Shown one piece after another: positions 8,911 through 17,376 of a DNA stretch of 64,000 bases. The stretch lies in the NCBI GenBank assembly GCA_965199135.1, contig OZ240685.1, forward strand, positions 2,108,001 to 2,172,000, given 5' to 3'. The notes beneath the pieces were generated by a model that was given only the letters and a program-made list of their open reading frames with translations, was not told the origin of the DNA and made no database searches. Numbering within the stretch: position 1 is the first letter of the stretch; each line of letters starts with the position of its first letter. Source of the DNA: EB88 sp965199135. GTDB lineage: Bacteria; Acidobacteriota; Terriglobia; Terriglobales; Acidobacteriaceae. Both the position numbers and the translations under genes were made by a program.

Positions 8911-9587
8911 ACCTCGGCCCACTGGCGCAGGAGGTTGTGGTAGATCCCGGTCAGTTGCACCGCAGCGGGGTTCTCCGGCATGTCGCGATTGACGCGCTGC
9001 GCGGCATTGTCGAGGTCGAAAAGCAGCGTGCGTTGCGAGTCCGCGCGCACCATGCTCTGGACCCAGAAGAAAGAGCTCACGCGGCGGCCACGGCGGATCG
9101 GCTCCACACGGTGCAGGCTTGAGGACGGGTACAGCACCATGTGCCCGAGCGGCAGCTTCACCGAGTGCACGCCGTAGGTGTCTTCGACGATCAACTCGCC
9201 GCCATCGTAGTCTTCAGGCGCAGTCAGGAACAGCGTTGCCGAAAGATCACTGCGCACCCGGTGCGACGTTCCCTTCACGTGACGGATGGCATTGTCGACG
9301 TGTGTGCCGAAGCGCTGCCCGCTGCTGTAGCTGTTGAATAAAGGCGGAAAGACTTTCATCGGCAGCGCGGCGGAGATGAAGAGCGCATTCTGTCCGAGCG
9401 CCTGCAGGATCATCCCGCCGACACTCTCGGCAACCGGATGGCCCTCGGGGATCTGTTGATTCTCTTTTGCCTGCGCGGACTGGTAGCCCGCGGTCACGCG
9501 GCCGTCAACCCACGTGGCGGAAGCGAGCTGCTGTTGCGCCTCCCCGACCTGCTGCACTGTCAGAACATCTGGAATGGTAACCAGCAT
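8907..9587 (-). CDS. PKHD-type Fe(II)/2-oxoglutarate dioxygenase (PiuC/YbiX family)
   Basis: A 226-residue cytoplasmic hydroxylase. The iron facial triad appears as His96-x-Asp98 in THVDNA and His159 in SSLHRVEP, and Arg169 is the expected 2-oxoglutarate ligand. RVRSDLSATLFL and DDGGELIVEDTYG-like YDGGELIVEDTYG are typical of the YbiX family, which is commonly paired with siderophore receptors (Fiu-YbiX in E. coli). Here it begins 34 bases after the TonB receptor ends, on the same strand, with AAGGAG nine bases before the ATG. The native substrate is not known. Confidence 0.9.
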   Translation of the reverse strand: MLVTIPDVLTVQQVGEAQQQLASATWVDGRVTAGYQSAQAKENQQIPEGHPVAESVGGMILQALGQNALFISAALPMKVFPPLFNSYSSGQRFGTHVDNAIRHVKGTSHRVRSDLSATLFLTAPEDYDGGELIVEDTYGVHSVKLPLGHMVLYPSSSLHRVEPIRRGRRVSSFFWVQSMVRADSQRTLLFDLDNAAQRVNRDMPENPAAVQLTGIYHNLLRQWAEV

Positions 9588-9621
9588 CGTTGCCGCTCTC
9601 CTTCTTTCGCGCGTTTGGGTT

Positions 9622-12165
9622 CTAGAACCTGAAATGCAGACCGATCAGCCCTGAGGCTCCGGCGCCCGGGACGAGGTGCCCGGGGTGGATCTCGTCGATG
9701 TAATTGCGGTTGGCGAGATTGAAGGCGTTGGCCTGCAGCGAGACGTGTTCGCCAAGCGAGTAGGAGCCCATCGCATCGAGTACGACGTAGCCAGGCACCT
9801 GCTTGATCAGGCCGGTGGTCGGGTCGAGCGGCGCCGTGGAACTGGCGGTGCGGCTGTCGACCACGTTGCTGCCGACGCCCACAATCCAGCGGCTTGCGGG
9901 CTGATAGGTGGTCCAAAGATTGAAGAGGTCATCCGGCACGTTCGCGAGCCGGTAGCCCACCGACTGCGGATAGTAGTCGGAGTGCACCACCTCGCTGTGC
10001 AGGAAGGTGTAGTTCGAGAGGATCTGCCACTGGCTGTTGATGCGGCCGGTGATGGCAACCTCCGCACCGCTGACCCGCTGCGTGCCGGCGAGAACATAGA
10101 GCAGCGAGTTAGTGGGTGAGACCTCGCGGGCGTTCAGCATCGTCGTGCGGAACACATCAGCGGAGACCGAGACGCGGGACTCGCGGAACTCCCACTTGGT
10201 GCCGGCTTCAAACGAGTGGTTGACCTCAGGCGCGAGATTGGCCGTGCCGCTGCCGGCTGGTCCCACGGTGAGAGAAAGGGCTTCTGCCGAGGGGTTCCAC
10301 GAGGTGCCGTAGTCGAAGTAGACGCTGCCGTTGCTTCGCGGTTTGTAGGTGAGTGCGCCGCGCCAGCTCGGTTTGCGATCGAGCCGCGAGGGATACGTGA
10401 TCGTGGGGCTGCCCTGGCTGGCCGCGCCGCCCGTGGTGATGGTGGGCGTATACGCAATGCTCTTTTCCTTCGTGGCGAAGCTGTCGAATCGAGCGCCGCC
10501 AGTGAACTCCCAGTGCTTGCCAAACTGCATGGTGTCGAGCAGGTAGGCACCCCAACTCAGCGACGTGAGGTGCACGTTTGAAGAGAGCAGCGGAGTACCG
10601 GAGAAGGGCTGCAACTCGTTCGGAGCCAGCAACGGGGTGCGTGGAACGCTGTTGACCAGGATCGCCGCGCCGTTCACCGTCGCGACCTCTGTATTGAACG
10701 TGGGCCGCCGAGGATCCGAGGTCTCGCGGCCGCCTTCGGCTCCGATTACAGCGACATGCCGGACGCCCAGAAGATCTGCATGGATGGTTCCGTCGAGCTG
10801 GTCCCACAGAAAGCTCTCGTTGCTGCGGACCGCGATCTGGTTGCGGTTCACCTCGATGGAGGAGAGCGGAGTTGCGAGCGTAATCGCGCCTGCGGAGGCA
10901 TTGTTCAGCTGCGGCTCAGTGATACGCGCGTTGCGCTCGTTGTTCGCGTAGCGAAACCGATTGCGAAGCGTGGCCCAGCCGTCGAGGTCGTGCTCGGCTT
11001 TCAGCGTCGCCATGTTCACGTCGGTGTCGAGATAGTTGCCGGCCCTGAAGCCGTAGTAGTTGTGGCGGGCGACCGGGGCTGGCTTGTTGAAGTACCAGGG
11101 AATGCCGTAGTCCGGGATGTCGTCTTCGTTGAAGTGGAAGTAGCTGGCTTCGAGTCGACTGGAGGTGCCAAGGCCAAACGCGAGTTCCGGGGCGATGCCG
11201 AAGCGCTGGTTATACGCGACATCCCGCTCGGCGACGTTCGACGCATGCGAGGCCACGTTGAGCCGGGCTGCGGCGCCGGGACCGAGATGCGTGAGCGGCT
11301 CGTTGATGTCGAGCGTGCCGCGGCGGGTCAGGTCGGTACCGCCATCGGTTTCCCCCGTGATGAACGGGTGGAGTTCTGGCGATTTCGACTCCTGGTTGAT
11401 CACGCCGCCGGTGGAGCCGCGGCCGAACGCAACGCCGGACGGCCCTTCCAACACCGCTACCGATTCGTAGTTGAAGGGATCACGGTAGTACGAGCCGAAA
11501 TCGCGCATGCCGTCGAGGAAGATGTCGTTGCGTGCCGTGAAGCCGCGCAGCGTCAGGTTGTCCCCCTGGGAGCCGCCCTCGCCCGCTGCAAGGCTGATGC
11601 CCGGTGCGTTGCGCAGGGTATCGCGGAGCGTCGTCACCCCTTCTTCCTGGATGGTGGCCTGCGAGATCACAGTGATGGACTGCGGCGTGTCGAGCAGGGG
11701 AACAGGGTAGCGGTCGAGAGAAAGCTGTGCCGGGGTATTGTTCGCTGTCACCGTGAGGGATTGGCTGTCGCGCAGGCCGACTTCGACATGCCCGTTGCGG
11801 ACCGCGCTGGTGAGCCCGGTGCCCACGAGCAGCTGGGCCAGCGCTGCGCTGCTGGAGAACACACCCTGTACGCCCGGCGAGGAAATCCCTGCAAGAGCGC
11901 TTCGCGGAAGGGCCAGAACGATAGCGACGCCGGTCTCACGCGTATATGCGGCGGTTGCGACATCGAGCGGGCCGGGCAGGATGTTGAAGCGGCGTGTTTC
12001 CGCGGGTGATACGCTTCCCGGTGCCGGTGACGCTCCCTGCGTGGTGACGGGAGCGGGGAGGTCCTGGGCCAGGCCCAGAGCGGAGAAGCCGGCCACGGTG
12101 CCGAGGGTGAGCGAGCAGGCGTGGCGGCGGAACGGGGAGGGGATGGTTCGGAGTCTCTTGCGCAT
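9622..12165 (-). CDS. TonB-dependent siderophore receptor with N-terminal STN domain
   Basis: An outer-membrane receptor of 847 residues for ferric siderophores. After the signal peptide (cleavage near ALGLAQ) comes an STN signalling domain (about residues 55-115; FNILPGPLDVA). Then come a TonB-box-like stretch (SLTVTANN), the plug with DTPQSITVIS and LRGFTARNDIFLDGMRD, and the 22-strand barrel ending in the outer-membrane signature Phe (HFRF). STN domains normally signal to an anti-sigma factor, but no FecI/FecR pair is next to the gene. ATG 12165 was preferred to GTG 12177 because it follows GGAGA. It probably forms an operon with the hydroxylase. Confidence 0.93.
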   Translation of the reverse strand: MRKRLRTIPSPFRRHACSLTLGTVAGFSALGLAQDLPAPVTTQGASPAPGSVSPAETRRFNILPGPLDVATAAYTRETGVAIVLALPRSALAGISSPGVQGVFSSSAALAQLLVGTGLTSAVRNGHVEVGLRDSQSLTVTANNTPAQLSLDRYPVPLLDTPQSITVISQATIQEEGVTTLRDTLRNAPGISLAAGEGGSQGDNLTLRGFTARNDIFLDGMRDFGSYYRDPFNYESVAVLEGPSGVAFGRGSTGGVINQESKSPELHPFITGETDGGTDLTRRGTLDINEPLTHLGPGAAARLNVASHASNVAERDVAYNQRFGIAPELAFGLGTSSRLEASYFHFNEDDIPDYGIPWYFNKPAPVARHNYYGFRAGNYLDTDVNMATLKAEHDLDGWATLRNRFRYANNERNARITEPQLNNASAGAITLATPLSSIEVNRNQIAVRSNESFLWDQLDGTIHADLLGVRHVAVIGAEGGRETSDPRRPTFNTEVATVNGAAILVNSVPRTPLLAPNELQPFSGTPLLSSNVHLTSLSWGAYLLDTMQFGKHWEFTGGARFDSFATKEKSIAYTPTITTGGAASQGSPTITYPSRLDRKPSWRGALTYKPRSNGSVYFDYGTSWNPSAEALSLTVGPAGSGTANLAPEVNHSFEAGTKWEFRESRVSVSADVFRTTMLNAREVSPTNSLLYVLAGTQRVSGAEVAITGRINSQWQILSNYTFLHSEVVHSDYYPQSVGYRLANVPDDLFNLWTTYQPASRWIVGVGSNVVDSRTASSTAPLDPTTGLIKQVPGYVVLDAMGSYSLGEHVSLQANAFNLANRNYIDEIHPGHLVPGAGASGLIGLHFRF

Positions 12166-12177
12166 CACGGTCTCCAC

Positions 12178-12490
12178 GAGACCGCTTCCGGCGCTTCGAA
12201 GCCGAGGGTCCCGCTTTGTTGAACGCAGGACCGTGGGTACCTATAGTTGAAAGGTACGCACTGCCCCACAGGGTTGGGTGTACTCGCCAGATCCTCGTGA
12301 GCTCGGCCAAGAGTTGCCACGGGGGTCTGGTGCTGAATTGGTCATGCCGAGTTCGGCTGTGCTCAATATACGATCAGAACGGTCCGGGTTCAATGCAGAT
12401 CTGCAGTGACTTAGATCCTTTGCTGCGGAAAGGCCCGGCGAGTCGCGCCTGGGTGACTTTCTGAACCACGCCCGGAACTGCTCCAGAAAC
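12178..12490. other. Intergenic region upstream of the receptor gene
   Basis: About 310 bases without a credible gene, lying between the receptor start and the Ohr terminator. It should hold the receptor promoter. No clear Fur-type palindrome was found. Two GGTAC copies flank TATAGTTGAAA-like sequence at about 12237-12258, which may be part of a promoter; nothing else stands out. Confidence 0.4.
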
Positions 12491-12514
12491 AGAAAAGAGG
12501 CCCGAATGGGCCTC
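12491..12514 (-). terminator. Rho-independent terminator of the Ohr gene
   Basis: On the minus strand GAGGCCC-ATTC-GGGCCTC forms a 7-bp stem followed by TTTTCT. It lies about 20 bases after the stop codon of the Ohr-family gene. Confidence 0.75.
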
Positions 12515-12534
12515 GATCTTCTGCAGGAGCAGCC

Positions 12535-12966
12535 TTAGGCGACGGTGAGCGTGACGTCGATGTTGCCGCGGGTCGCGTTCGAGTAGGGGCATACCTCGTG
12601 TGCCTCGTGCACGATCTTCTCGGCCTCTGCCTTGTCGAGGCCGGGGATGTGAACCTCGAGCTCCACGTCGACGCTGAAGCCCTTGGCGCCACCGGTGCGG
12701 GGGCCGAACTTCACGCTCGAGTTGATGTGCGTATCGGCAGGCAATTCCTTCTTCTGCTGACCGGCAACAAAGCGCATCGCGCCGATGAAGCAGGCAGCAT
12801 AGCCTGCGGCAAACAGCTGTTCCGGGTTGGTTCCGGCGTTGCTGCCGCCCATCTCCTTGGGGAGGCCGAGCTTTACGTCGAGCTTGCCATCATCAGTCTT
12901 GGCGACGCCATCGCGACCACCGGTTGCAACCGCGTGCGCGGTGTAAACCACTTTCTCCAGTGCCAT
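12535..12966 (-). CDS. ohr: Ohr family organic hydroperoxide resistance protein
   Basis: A 143-residue OsmC-fold thiol peroxidase that reduces organic hydroperoxides. Both redox cysteines are present: Cys59 in YAACFIGAMRF and Cys126 in EVCPYSNATRGN, and SNAGTNPEQLFAAGY is the Ohr-subgroup signature. The ribosome-binding site AAGGAG sits eight bases before the ATG. It is followed by its own terminator and appears to be monocistronic. No OhrR-type regulator is adjacent. Confidence 0.93.
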   Translation of the reverse strand: MALEKVVYTAHAVATGGRDGVAKTDDGKLDVKLGLPKEMGGSNAGTNPEQLFAAGYAACFIGAMRFVAGQQKKELPADTHINSSVKFGPRTGGAKGFSVDVELEVHIPGLDKAEAEKIVHEAHEVCPYSNATRGNIDVTLTVA

Positions 12967-13070
12967 GTCGAAAACTCCTTTTCAGAACTACACAGACTTG
13001 GACTCGGACTGCGAACTCCGGTTGCATTGCTTTTCGGTAAACTTCAGGCCTGCAGGGTTGCAGCAGGGAC

Positions 13071-13101
13071 AGCAAAGGCGCAGCCAGGTCGGCTGCGCCT
13101 T
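13071..13101 (-). terminator. Terminator of the DUF892 gene
   Basis: An 11-bp perfect stem AAGGCGCAGCC/GGCTGCGCCTT with a five-base loop, followed on the minus strand by TTTGCT. It lies directly after the DUF892 stop codon. Confidence 0.75.
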
Positions 13102-13117
13102 CCGAGAGCGGTGCCGG

Positions 13118-13618
13118 CTAGACCGCGGCGTGCGCGGCCTGTGGGTTGACCTCTTCCTGTGCGATCTTGGTCAGCTTGGCATCGCCGCCCTTGCTTTCCT
13201 CGAGGTTCTGTTCAAGCTCGGCGACGGCGTCGTTCTTGCCGATCAGCGCTGCGTACTCCTTGAGCGAGCCGTAGGCTGCGACGCGATACAGCTGCTGCTG
13301 GTTGGCGGCAACGATGAGGGCCGCATCCCGCACCGGCGAGGCATCGGTATGGGCGATCATGTTTTCGACTTCGTGGATCATCGCCATGGCGATGTGGTTC
13401 TCGTTGCTCTGCACCGGCTTGCCGAGTTTTTGGAACGCTGCCTCGATGCGCTGGGCATACTCCTTGCCCTTGCGCTCGCTCTTCTCGAATGCACTCCGCA
13501 GCTCGGGGTTGGACGAAGCCTTTGCCATCTCGCCCGCCTTCGCGGAGATCTGCTGCTCGAAGTTGTGAACGTAGGTCATGCCGACGTAAAGGAGGTCTTC
13601 AATGCTTTGCATTTTCAT
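13118..13618 (-). CDS. DUF892 (YciE/YciF) ferritin-like protein
   Basis: A 166-residue all-helical protein. SIEDLLYVGMTYVHNFEQQI at the N-terminus and NHIAMAMIHEVENMI in the middle match the YciE/YciF family, a four-helix ferritin-like bundle induced by osmotic and general stress. The Glu and His residues of these helices are where diiron ligands would sit. The biochemical role is not settled for the family. The neighbouring ohr gene on the same strand has its own terminator, so the two are separate transcripts in a stress-related neighbourhood. Confidence 0.87.
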   Translation of the reverse strand: MKMQSIEDLLYVGMTYVHNFEQQISAKAGEMAKASSNPELRSAFEKSERKGKEYAQRIEAAFQKLGKPVQSNENHIAMAMIHEVENMIAHTDASPVRDAALIVAANQQQLYRVAAYGSLKEYAALIGKNDAVAELEQNLEESKGGDAKLTKIAQEEVNPQAAHAAV

Positions 13619-13799
13619 GGGGATATGGGCTCCTGAGCCTGGGTTGGGGACTGTGCTGAGTGAGGTGACATTGGCCGGGCAGAAGTTGTCGGAGCTCGTT
13701 GCGCCAGCTTTGATCGCCTAGCGACGACGCCTGCGACTTTCGGTCGGGGCAGCGGCATCTCGGGGGCAGCGAGTCGGCATCGGGGCCCGCCGGGGGTCT

Positions 13800-13830
13800 T
13801 TGCATGAGACACATCCCGGCTGGGTAGAAT
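13800..13830 (+). promoter_or_regulatory. Possible promoter of pgi
   Basis: TTGCAT (13800-13805) and TAGAAT (13825-13830) lie 19 bases apart, with TG just ahead of the -10 element, about 65 bases before the pgi start. The spacing is long, so this is tentative. Confidence 0.3.
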
Positions 13831-13896
13831 CCTAAGGGTTGGATACGGGGCGCATTGCGCGCTCCTGAAACGCGTTCTACGAAAGGCTGTGACCCG

Positions 13897-15546
13897 ATGA
13901 GCACCTCTGCTCCCGTTGCCTCACCCGCGAAAACTCCCCTGACCGAGCTGCCTGCCTGGAAGGCGCTCGAGGCCCACTACAAGACCATCGCCCCGCAGCA
14001 TCTGCGTGAGATCTTCAAGCAGGACCCGGATCGTGGCACCCGGCTGACTGCGTCGTTTGAAGACATCTACCTCGATTACTCGAAGCACCGCATCACCGAT
14101 GAAACCATCAAGCTCCTGCTCGAGCTGGCAGAACAGAGTGGCCTGGCGCAGCACCGTGACGCGATGTTTTCCGGCAAGAAAATCAACACGACCGAAGGCC
14201 GCGCCGTGCTGCATGTCGCGCTGCGTGCCCCCAAGGACGAGGTGATCGAGGTTGACGGCAAGAACGTCGTCCCTGAGGTGCACGAGGTCCTCGACCGCAT
14301 GTCGGACTTCGCCAACCGTGTTCGCTCAGGCGAGTGGAAGGGCCACACCGGCAAGCGCATAAAGACCGTGATCAACATCGGCATCGGCGGCTCGGACCTC
14401 GGCCCGGTGATGGCATACGAGGCGCTGCGCTTCTACTCGCAGCGGGATCTCGCGTTCAGGTTTGTTTCGAACATCGATGGAACCGACTTTGCGGAAGCCG
14501 TCGAAGGGCTGAGCGCAGACGAAACACTGTTCATCGTTTCGTCAAAGACCTTCACCACGCTCGAGACGATGACCAACGCCCACACGGCGCGCGACTGGTC
14601 GCTGAAGGGCCTCGGCGGCGACGAGAAGGCTGTTGCGAAGCACTTTGCCGCGGTGTCGACAAATGGCGGCGAAGTGTCGAAGTTCGGCATCGATACGGCC
14701 AACATGTTCGGCTTCTGGGACTGGGTTGGCGGCCGCTATTCGATGGACTCGGCGATTGGCCTCTCGACGATGATTGCGGTCGGCCCGGAGAATTTCCGGA
14801 AGCTGCTGGCTGGCTTCCATGCCATGGACGAGCACTTCCGCACCGCGCCGCTCGCGAAGAACCTGCCGGTGATCATGGGCCTCCTGGGCGTCTGGTACAA
14901 CAACTTCTTCGGCGCGCAGACCGTTGCGGTTCTGCCCTATGACCAGTACCTCAAGCGTTTTCCCGCGTACCTGCAGCAACTCACCATGGAGTCGAACGGC
15001 AAACACGTCACCGTCGCGGGCGACGAGGTCAGCTACCAGACGGGGCAGATCTTCTGGGGCGAGCCCGGCACCAACGGCCAGCACTCCTTCTACCAGCTCA
15101 TCCACCAGGGAACAAAGCTGATCCCGTGCGACCTGATCGGCTTCAACAAGACGCTCAACCCCATCGGCAAGCACCACGACTACCTGATGGCAAATGTTTT
15201 CGCCCAGGCCGAGGCCCTGGCCTTCGGGAAGACTGCGGAAGAGGTGAAGGCGGAGGGCACCAAGCCGGAACTCGTCGCGCACCGCGTCTTTGAAGGGAAC
15301 CGCCCGACCAATACCATCCTGGTCGACACGCTGACGCCCGAAGCCCTGGGCAAGCTGGTGGCGCTCTACGAGCACATGGTCTTCACCCAGGGCGTTGTGT
15401 GGCAGATCGACTCGTTCGACCAGTGGGGCGTGGAGCTCGGCAAGAAGCTGGCGACCGAGATCATCGGGGACCTTGACGGGTCGAAGCACAATGCACACGA
15501 CAGCTCGACGGCCACGCTGATCGACCGGTACAAGAGCGGCCGGTAG
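13897..15546 (+). CDS. pgi: Glucose-6-phosphate isomerase
   Basis: It interconverts glucose-6-phosphate and fructose-6-phosphate. The 549-residue length equals that of the E. coli enzyme. Family motifs are visible: INIGIGGSDLGP (sugar-phosphate binding), SSKTFTTLET, VGGRYSMDSAIGL and the catalytic GTNGQHSFYQLIHQG, with SFDQWGVELGK near the end. ATG 13897 follows GAAAGG. It stands alone with a hairpin terminator after it, and connects glycolysis to the ManA and glucan pathways encoded elsewhere in the window. Confidence 0.97.
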   Translation: MSTSAPVASPAKTPLTELPAWKALEAHYKTIAPQHLREIFKQDPDRGTRLTASFEDIYLDYSKHRITDETIKLLLELAEQSGLAQHRDAMFSGKKINTTEGRAVLHVALRAPKDEVIEVDGKNVVPEVHEVLDRMSDFANRVRSGEWKGHTGKRIKTVINIGIGGSDLGPVMAYEALRFYSQRDLAFRFVSNIDGTDFAEAVEGLSADETLFIVSSKTFTTLETMTNAHTARDWSLKGLGGDEKAVAKHFAAVSTNGGEVSKFGIDTANMFGFWDWVGGRYSMDSAIGLSTMIAVGPENFRKLLAGFHAMDEHFRTAPLAKNLPVIMGLLGVWYNNFFGAQTVAVLPYDQYLKRFPAYLQQLTMESNGKHVTVAGDEVSYQTGQIFWGEPGTNGQHSFYQLIHQGTKLIPCDLIGFNKTLNPIGKHHDYLMANVFAQAEALAFGKTAEEVKAEGTKPELVAHRVFEGNRPTNTILVDTLTPEALGKLVALYEHMVFTQGVVWQIDSFDQWGVELGKKLATEIIGDLDGSKHNAHDSSTATLIDRYKSGR

Positions 15547-15552
15547 GGCCAG

Positions 15553-15600
15553 AGGCACGGAGTAGATCGCCTGCTCGGCTGGCGGGTACTCCGTGCCTTT
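15553..15600 (+). terminator. Long-loop hairpin after pgi
   Basis: A 12-bp stem AGGCACGGAGTA/TACTCCGTGCCT with a 22-base loop, followed by TT and a C run. It lies seven bases after the pgi stop codon. Confidence 0.55.
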
Positions 15601-15843
15601 CCCCCCTGGTGCTTCCTTGCCGTCGAGGGAGGCCTCCCGCTGGCCGGGATCGGTTGCCGGGTATCGCGAAGCCCGCATGGCCGAGGAGGCAAGCACCACG
15701 CGGCCGCCACGCAGCGGCTTGCAGCCGCGCAGGCGGTTCGCAATCACGACCCGGCCGAGCAACTTTCTTCCCGCAAGTGTGTCTCTTCTACTGCAAGGGC
15801 TTCCGCGGAAGCGGAACAGATCCCAGAGCAGGAGCAGGACACC

Positions 15844-17253
15844 ATGACAACGGAACGGCTTCTCCGCAAAGCAAGTCAGGCGCTTGGAACCGCAGGGGGC
15901 ACGGTCCTCCTGACCGCGCTGACGCTGACCCCGGTCAGCGCGCAGTCGCAGCAGTATGCCGTGAGCGATTCGCAACTGCAGTCGAATGTGTCGACCGCGC
16001 TCCGGAACGATGCGAAGCTGGACGGCATCATCATCAAGACCTCGGCGAACCAGGGCGTGGTCACGCTGACCGGCTCGGTGAGCTCCGAGGACGTGCGCAC
16101 CGAGGCCGAGCAGGTGGTTGCGGGCGTGAGCGGCGTGCGCTCCATCCAGGACAATGTGGACGTGATTGGCGGAGGCGCGACTGCGCCCGCACCCGCAACA
16201 GCGCAGGGCAACCAGCAGCAGCCGGAGACTGCCCAGCAGGCGGATGGCGCGAACACGATGCCGCCCCCACCCCCACCCGACCCCGCGGCTTCGACTAGCC
16301 AGGGAGCGACCACGGCCAATGGAATGCCGCCCGCGCCTCCGGCTGATCAGCAGTACACGCCTTACCCGAACGGTTCGGCGTCGCAGACCGCGAATGCGCA
16401 GCAGCCGTATGGGAATCAGCAGTACCCGGCCCAGCAGGGGCAGTACGGGAACCCGCAGCAGTATCCGCAGCAGGGCCAGTACGGCAATCAGCAGCCGGGG
16501 TATGGCTATGGAAACGAGGGTGGCTATGGACCGCGCGGCAACGCGCATCCCCCGGTGACGCTTGCCGTCTCACCGCAGCAGCAGGACGCCAGCGGCCCGG
16601 TGACGATTCCGGCCGGAACGCTCCTGAGCGTACGCACCGAGCAGCCTCTGAGCACCGGGGCGCTCCGGGGTGGCGAGTACTTCCAGGCTACCGCCGCTAC
16701 CGACGTGTATGCCAATGGCGTTGTGGCGATCCCGCGCGGCACGGTGCTCAATGGCCAGGTGGTGGAGGCAAAGAATGCCGGCGCGTTTGGCGGCAGCCCC
16801 AAGCTGGACCTGAAGCTGACCTCGATCCAGCTTGGCCCGACGACCTACCCGCTGATTTCTGAAGTCTGGTCGAGCCAGGGTCCGAGCAAGACCGGCTACA
16901 CGGCGACGAATGCTGCTGGTGGGGCCATCGTGGGTGCGCTGATTGGCGCGGTCGCTGGCGGCGGTGTTGGTGCGGGCGTGGGTGCGATTGCCGGCGGGAC
17001 CGGTGGCGCGCTGATCTCGGGCGCGACGCATGGTCCGCGGCTCGACCTGCCGCCCGAGGCGTTGCTGCAGTTCCACCTCGCTGAGCCCGTGACGGTGCAG
17101 CCGCTCAAGTTCAACGAGGCGGAGCAGATCGCCGCATCGGCGCCGGCAGCGCAGCCCGTGCTGCACCAGCGGCCGGTGTACTACGCGGCGCCCTACCCGC
17201 GTCCGTACCCCTACTACGCGTATCCGTACGCCGTGCGGCCCTACCCCTACTAA
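15844..17253 (+). CDS. BON-domain envelope protein with Gln/Tyr/Gly-rich linker and glycine zipper
   Basis: A 469-residue exported protein. After a signal peptide (ending near TPVSAQS) there is one BON domain (about residues 38-110; DAKLDGIIIKTSANQGVVTL). A low-complexity linker (about 115-240) then has Pro-rich tracts and repeated GQYGNPQQYPQQ-type units. A folded C-terminal part (about 245-420) contains IPAGTLLSVRTEQPLS and a glycine-zipper hairpin (GGAIVGALIGAVAGGGVGAG). The tail ends in Tyr/Pro repeats (RPYPYYAYPYA). BON domains bind phospholipid or attach proteins to the envelope; an envelope-stability role is an inference. It is monocistronic with a strong terminator. Confidence 0.75.
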   Translation: MTTERLLRKASQALGTAGGTVLLTALTLTPVSAQSQQYAVSDSQLQSNVSTALRNDAKLDGIIIKTSANQGVVTLTGSVSSEDVRTEAEQVVAGVSGVRSIQDNVDVIGGGATAPAPATAQGNQQQPETAQQADGANTMPPPPPPDPAASTSQGATTANGMPPAPPADQQYTPYPNGSASQTANAQQPYGNQQYPAQQGQYGNPQQYPQQGQYGNQQPGYGYGNEGGYGPRGNAHPPVTLAVSPQQQDASGPVTIPAGTLLSVRTEQPLSTGALRGGEYFQATAATDVYANGVVAIPRGTVLNGQVVEAKNAGAFGGSPKLDLKLTSIQLGPTTYPLISEVWSSQGPSKTGYTATNAAGGAIVGALIGAVAGGGVGAGVGAIAGGTGGALISGATHGPRLDLPPEALLQFHLAEPVTVQPLKFNEAEQIAASAPAAQPVLHQRPVYYAAPYPRPYPYYAYPYAVRPYPY

Positions 17254-17278
17254 GGCGTTTCGGCGCCAGACCCGAGTG

Positions 17279-17304
17279 GCCGGAGCCCTGTGCTCCGGCT
17301 TTTT
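17279..17304 (+). terminator. Rho-independent terminator of the BON gene
   Basis: An 8-bp stem GCCGGAGC/GCTCCGGC with a five-base loop, followed directly by five T residues. Confidence 0.85.
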
Positions 17305-17376
17305 CGTGCTTCCGGAAGTGTCACTCCTTGCGCGAAAGACGCGGAAGCCAGGAGCCTTGCCCGTTATAGTCAAATT

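Noticed and set aside
12378..12410. tRNA-like T-arm (GGTCCGGGTTCAATGC)
   Set aside because: No matching acceptor, D or anticodon stems could be folded around it.
14542..16548. Long minus-strand frame opposite pgi and the BON gene
   Set aside because: It spans the pgi terminator and two real genes and has a composition typical of a shadow frame.
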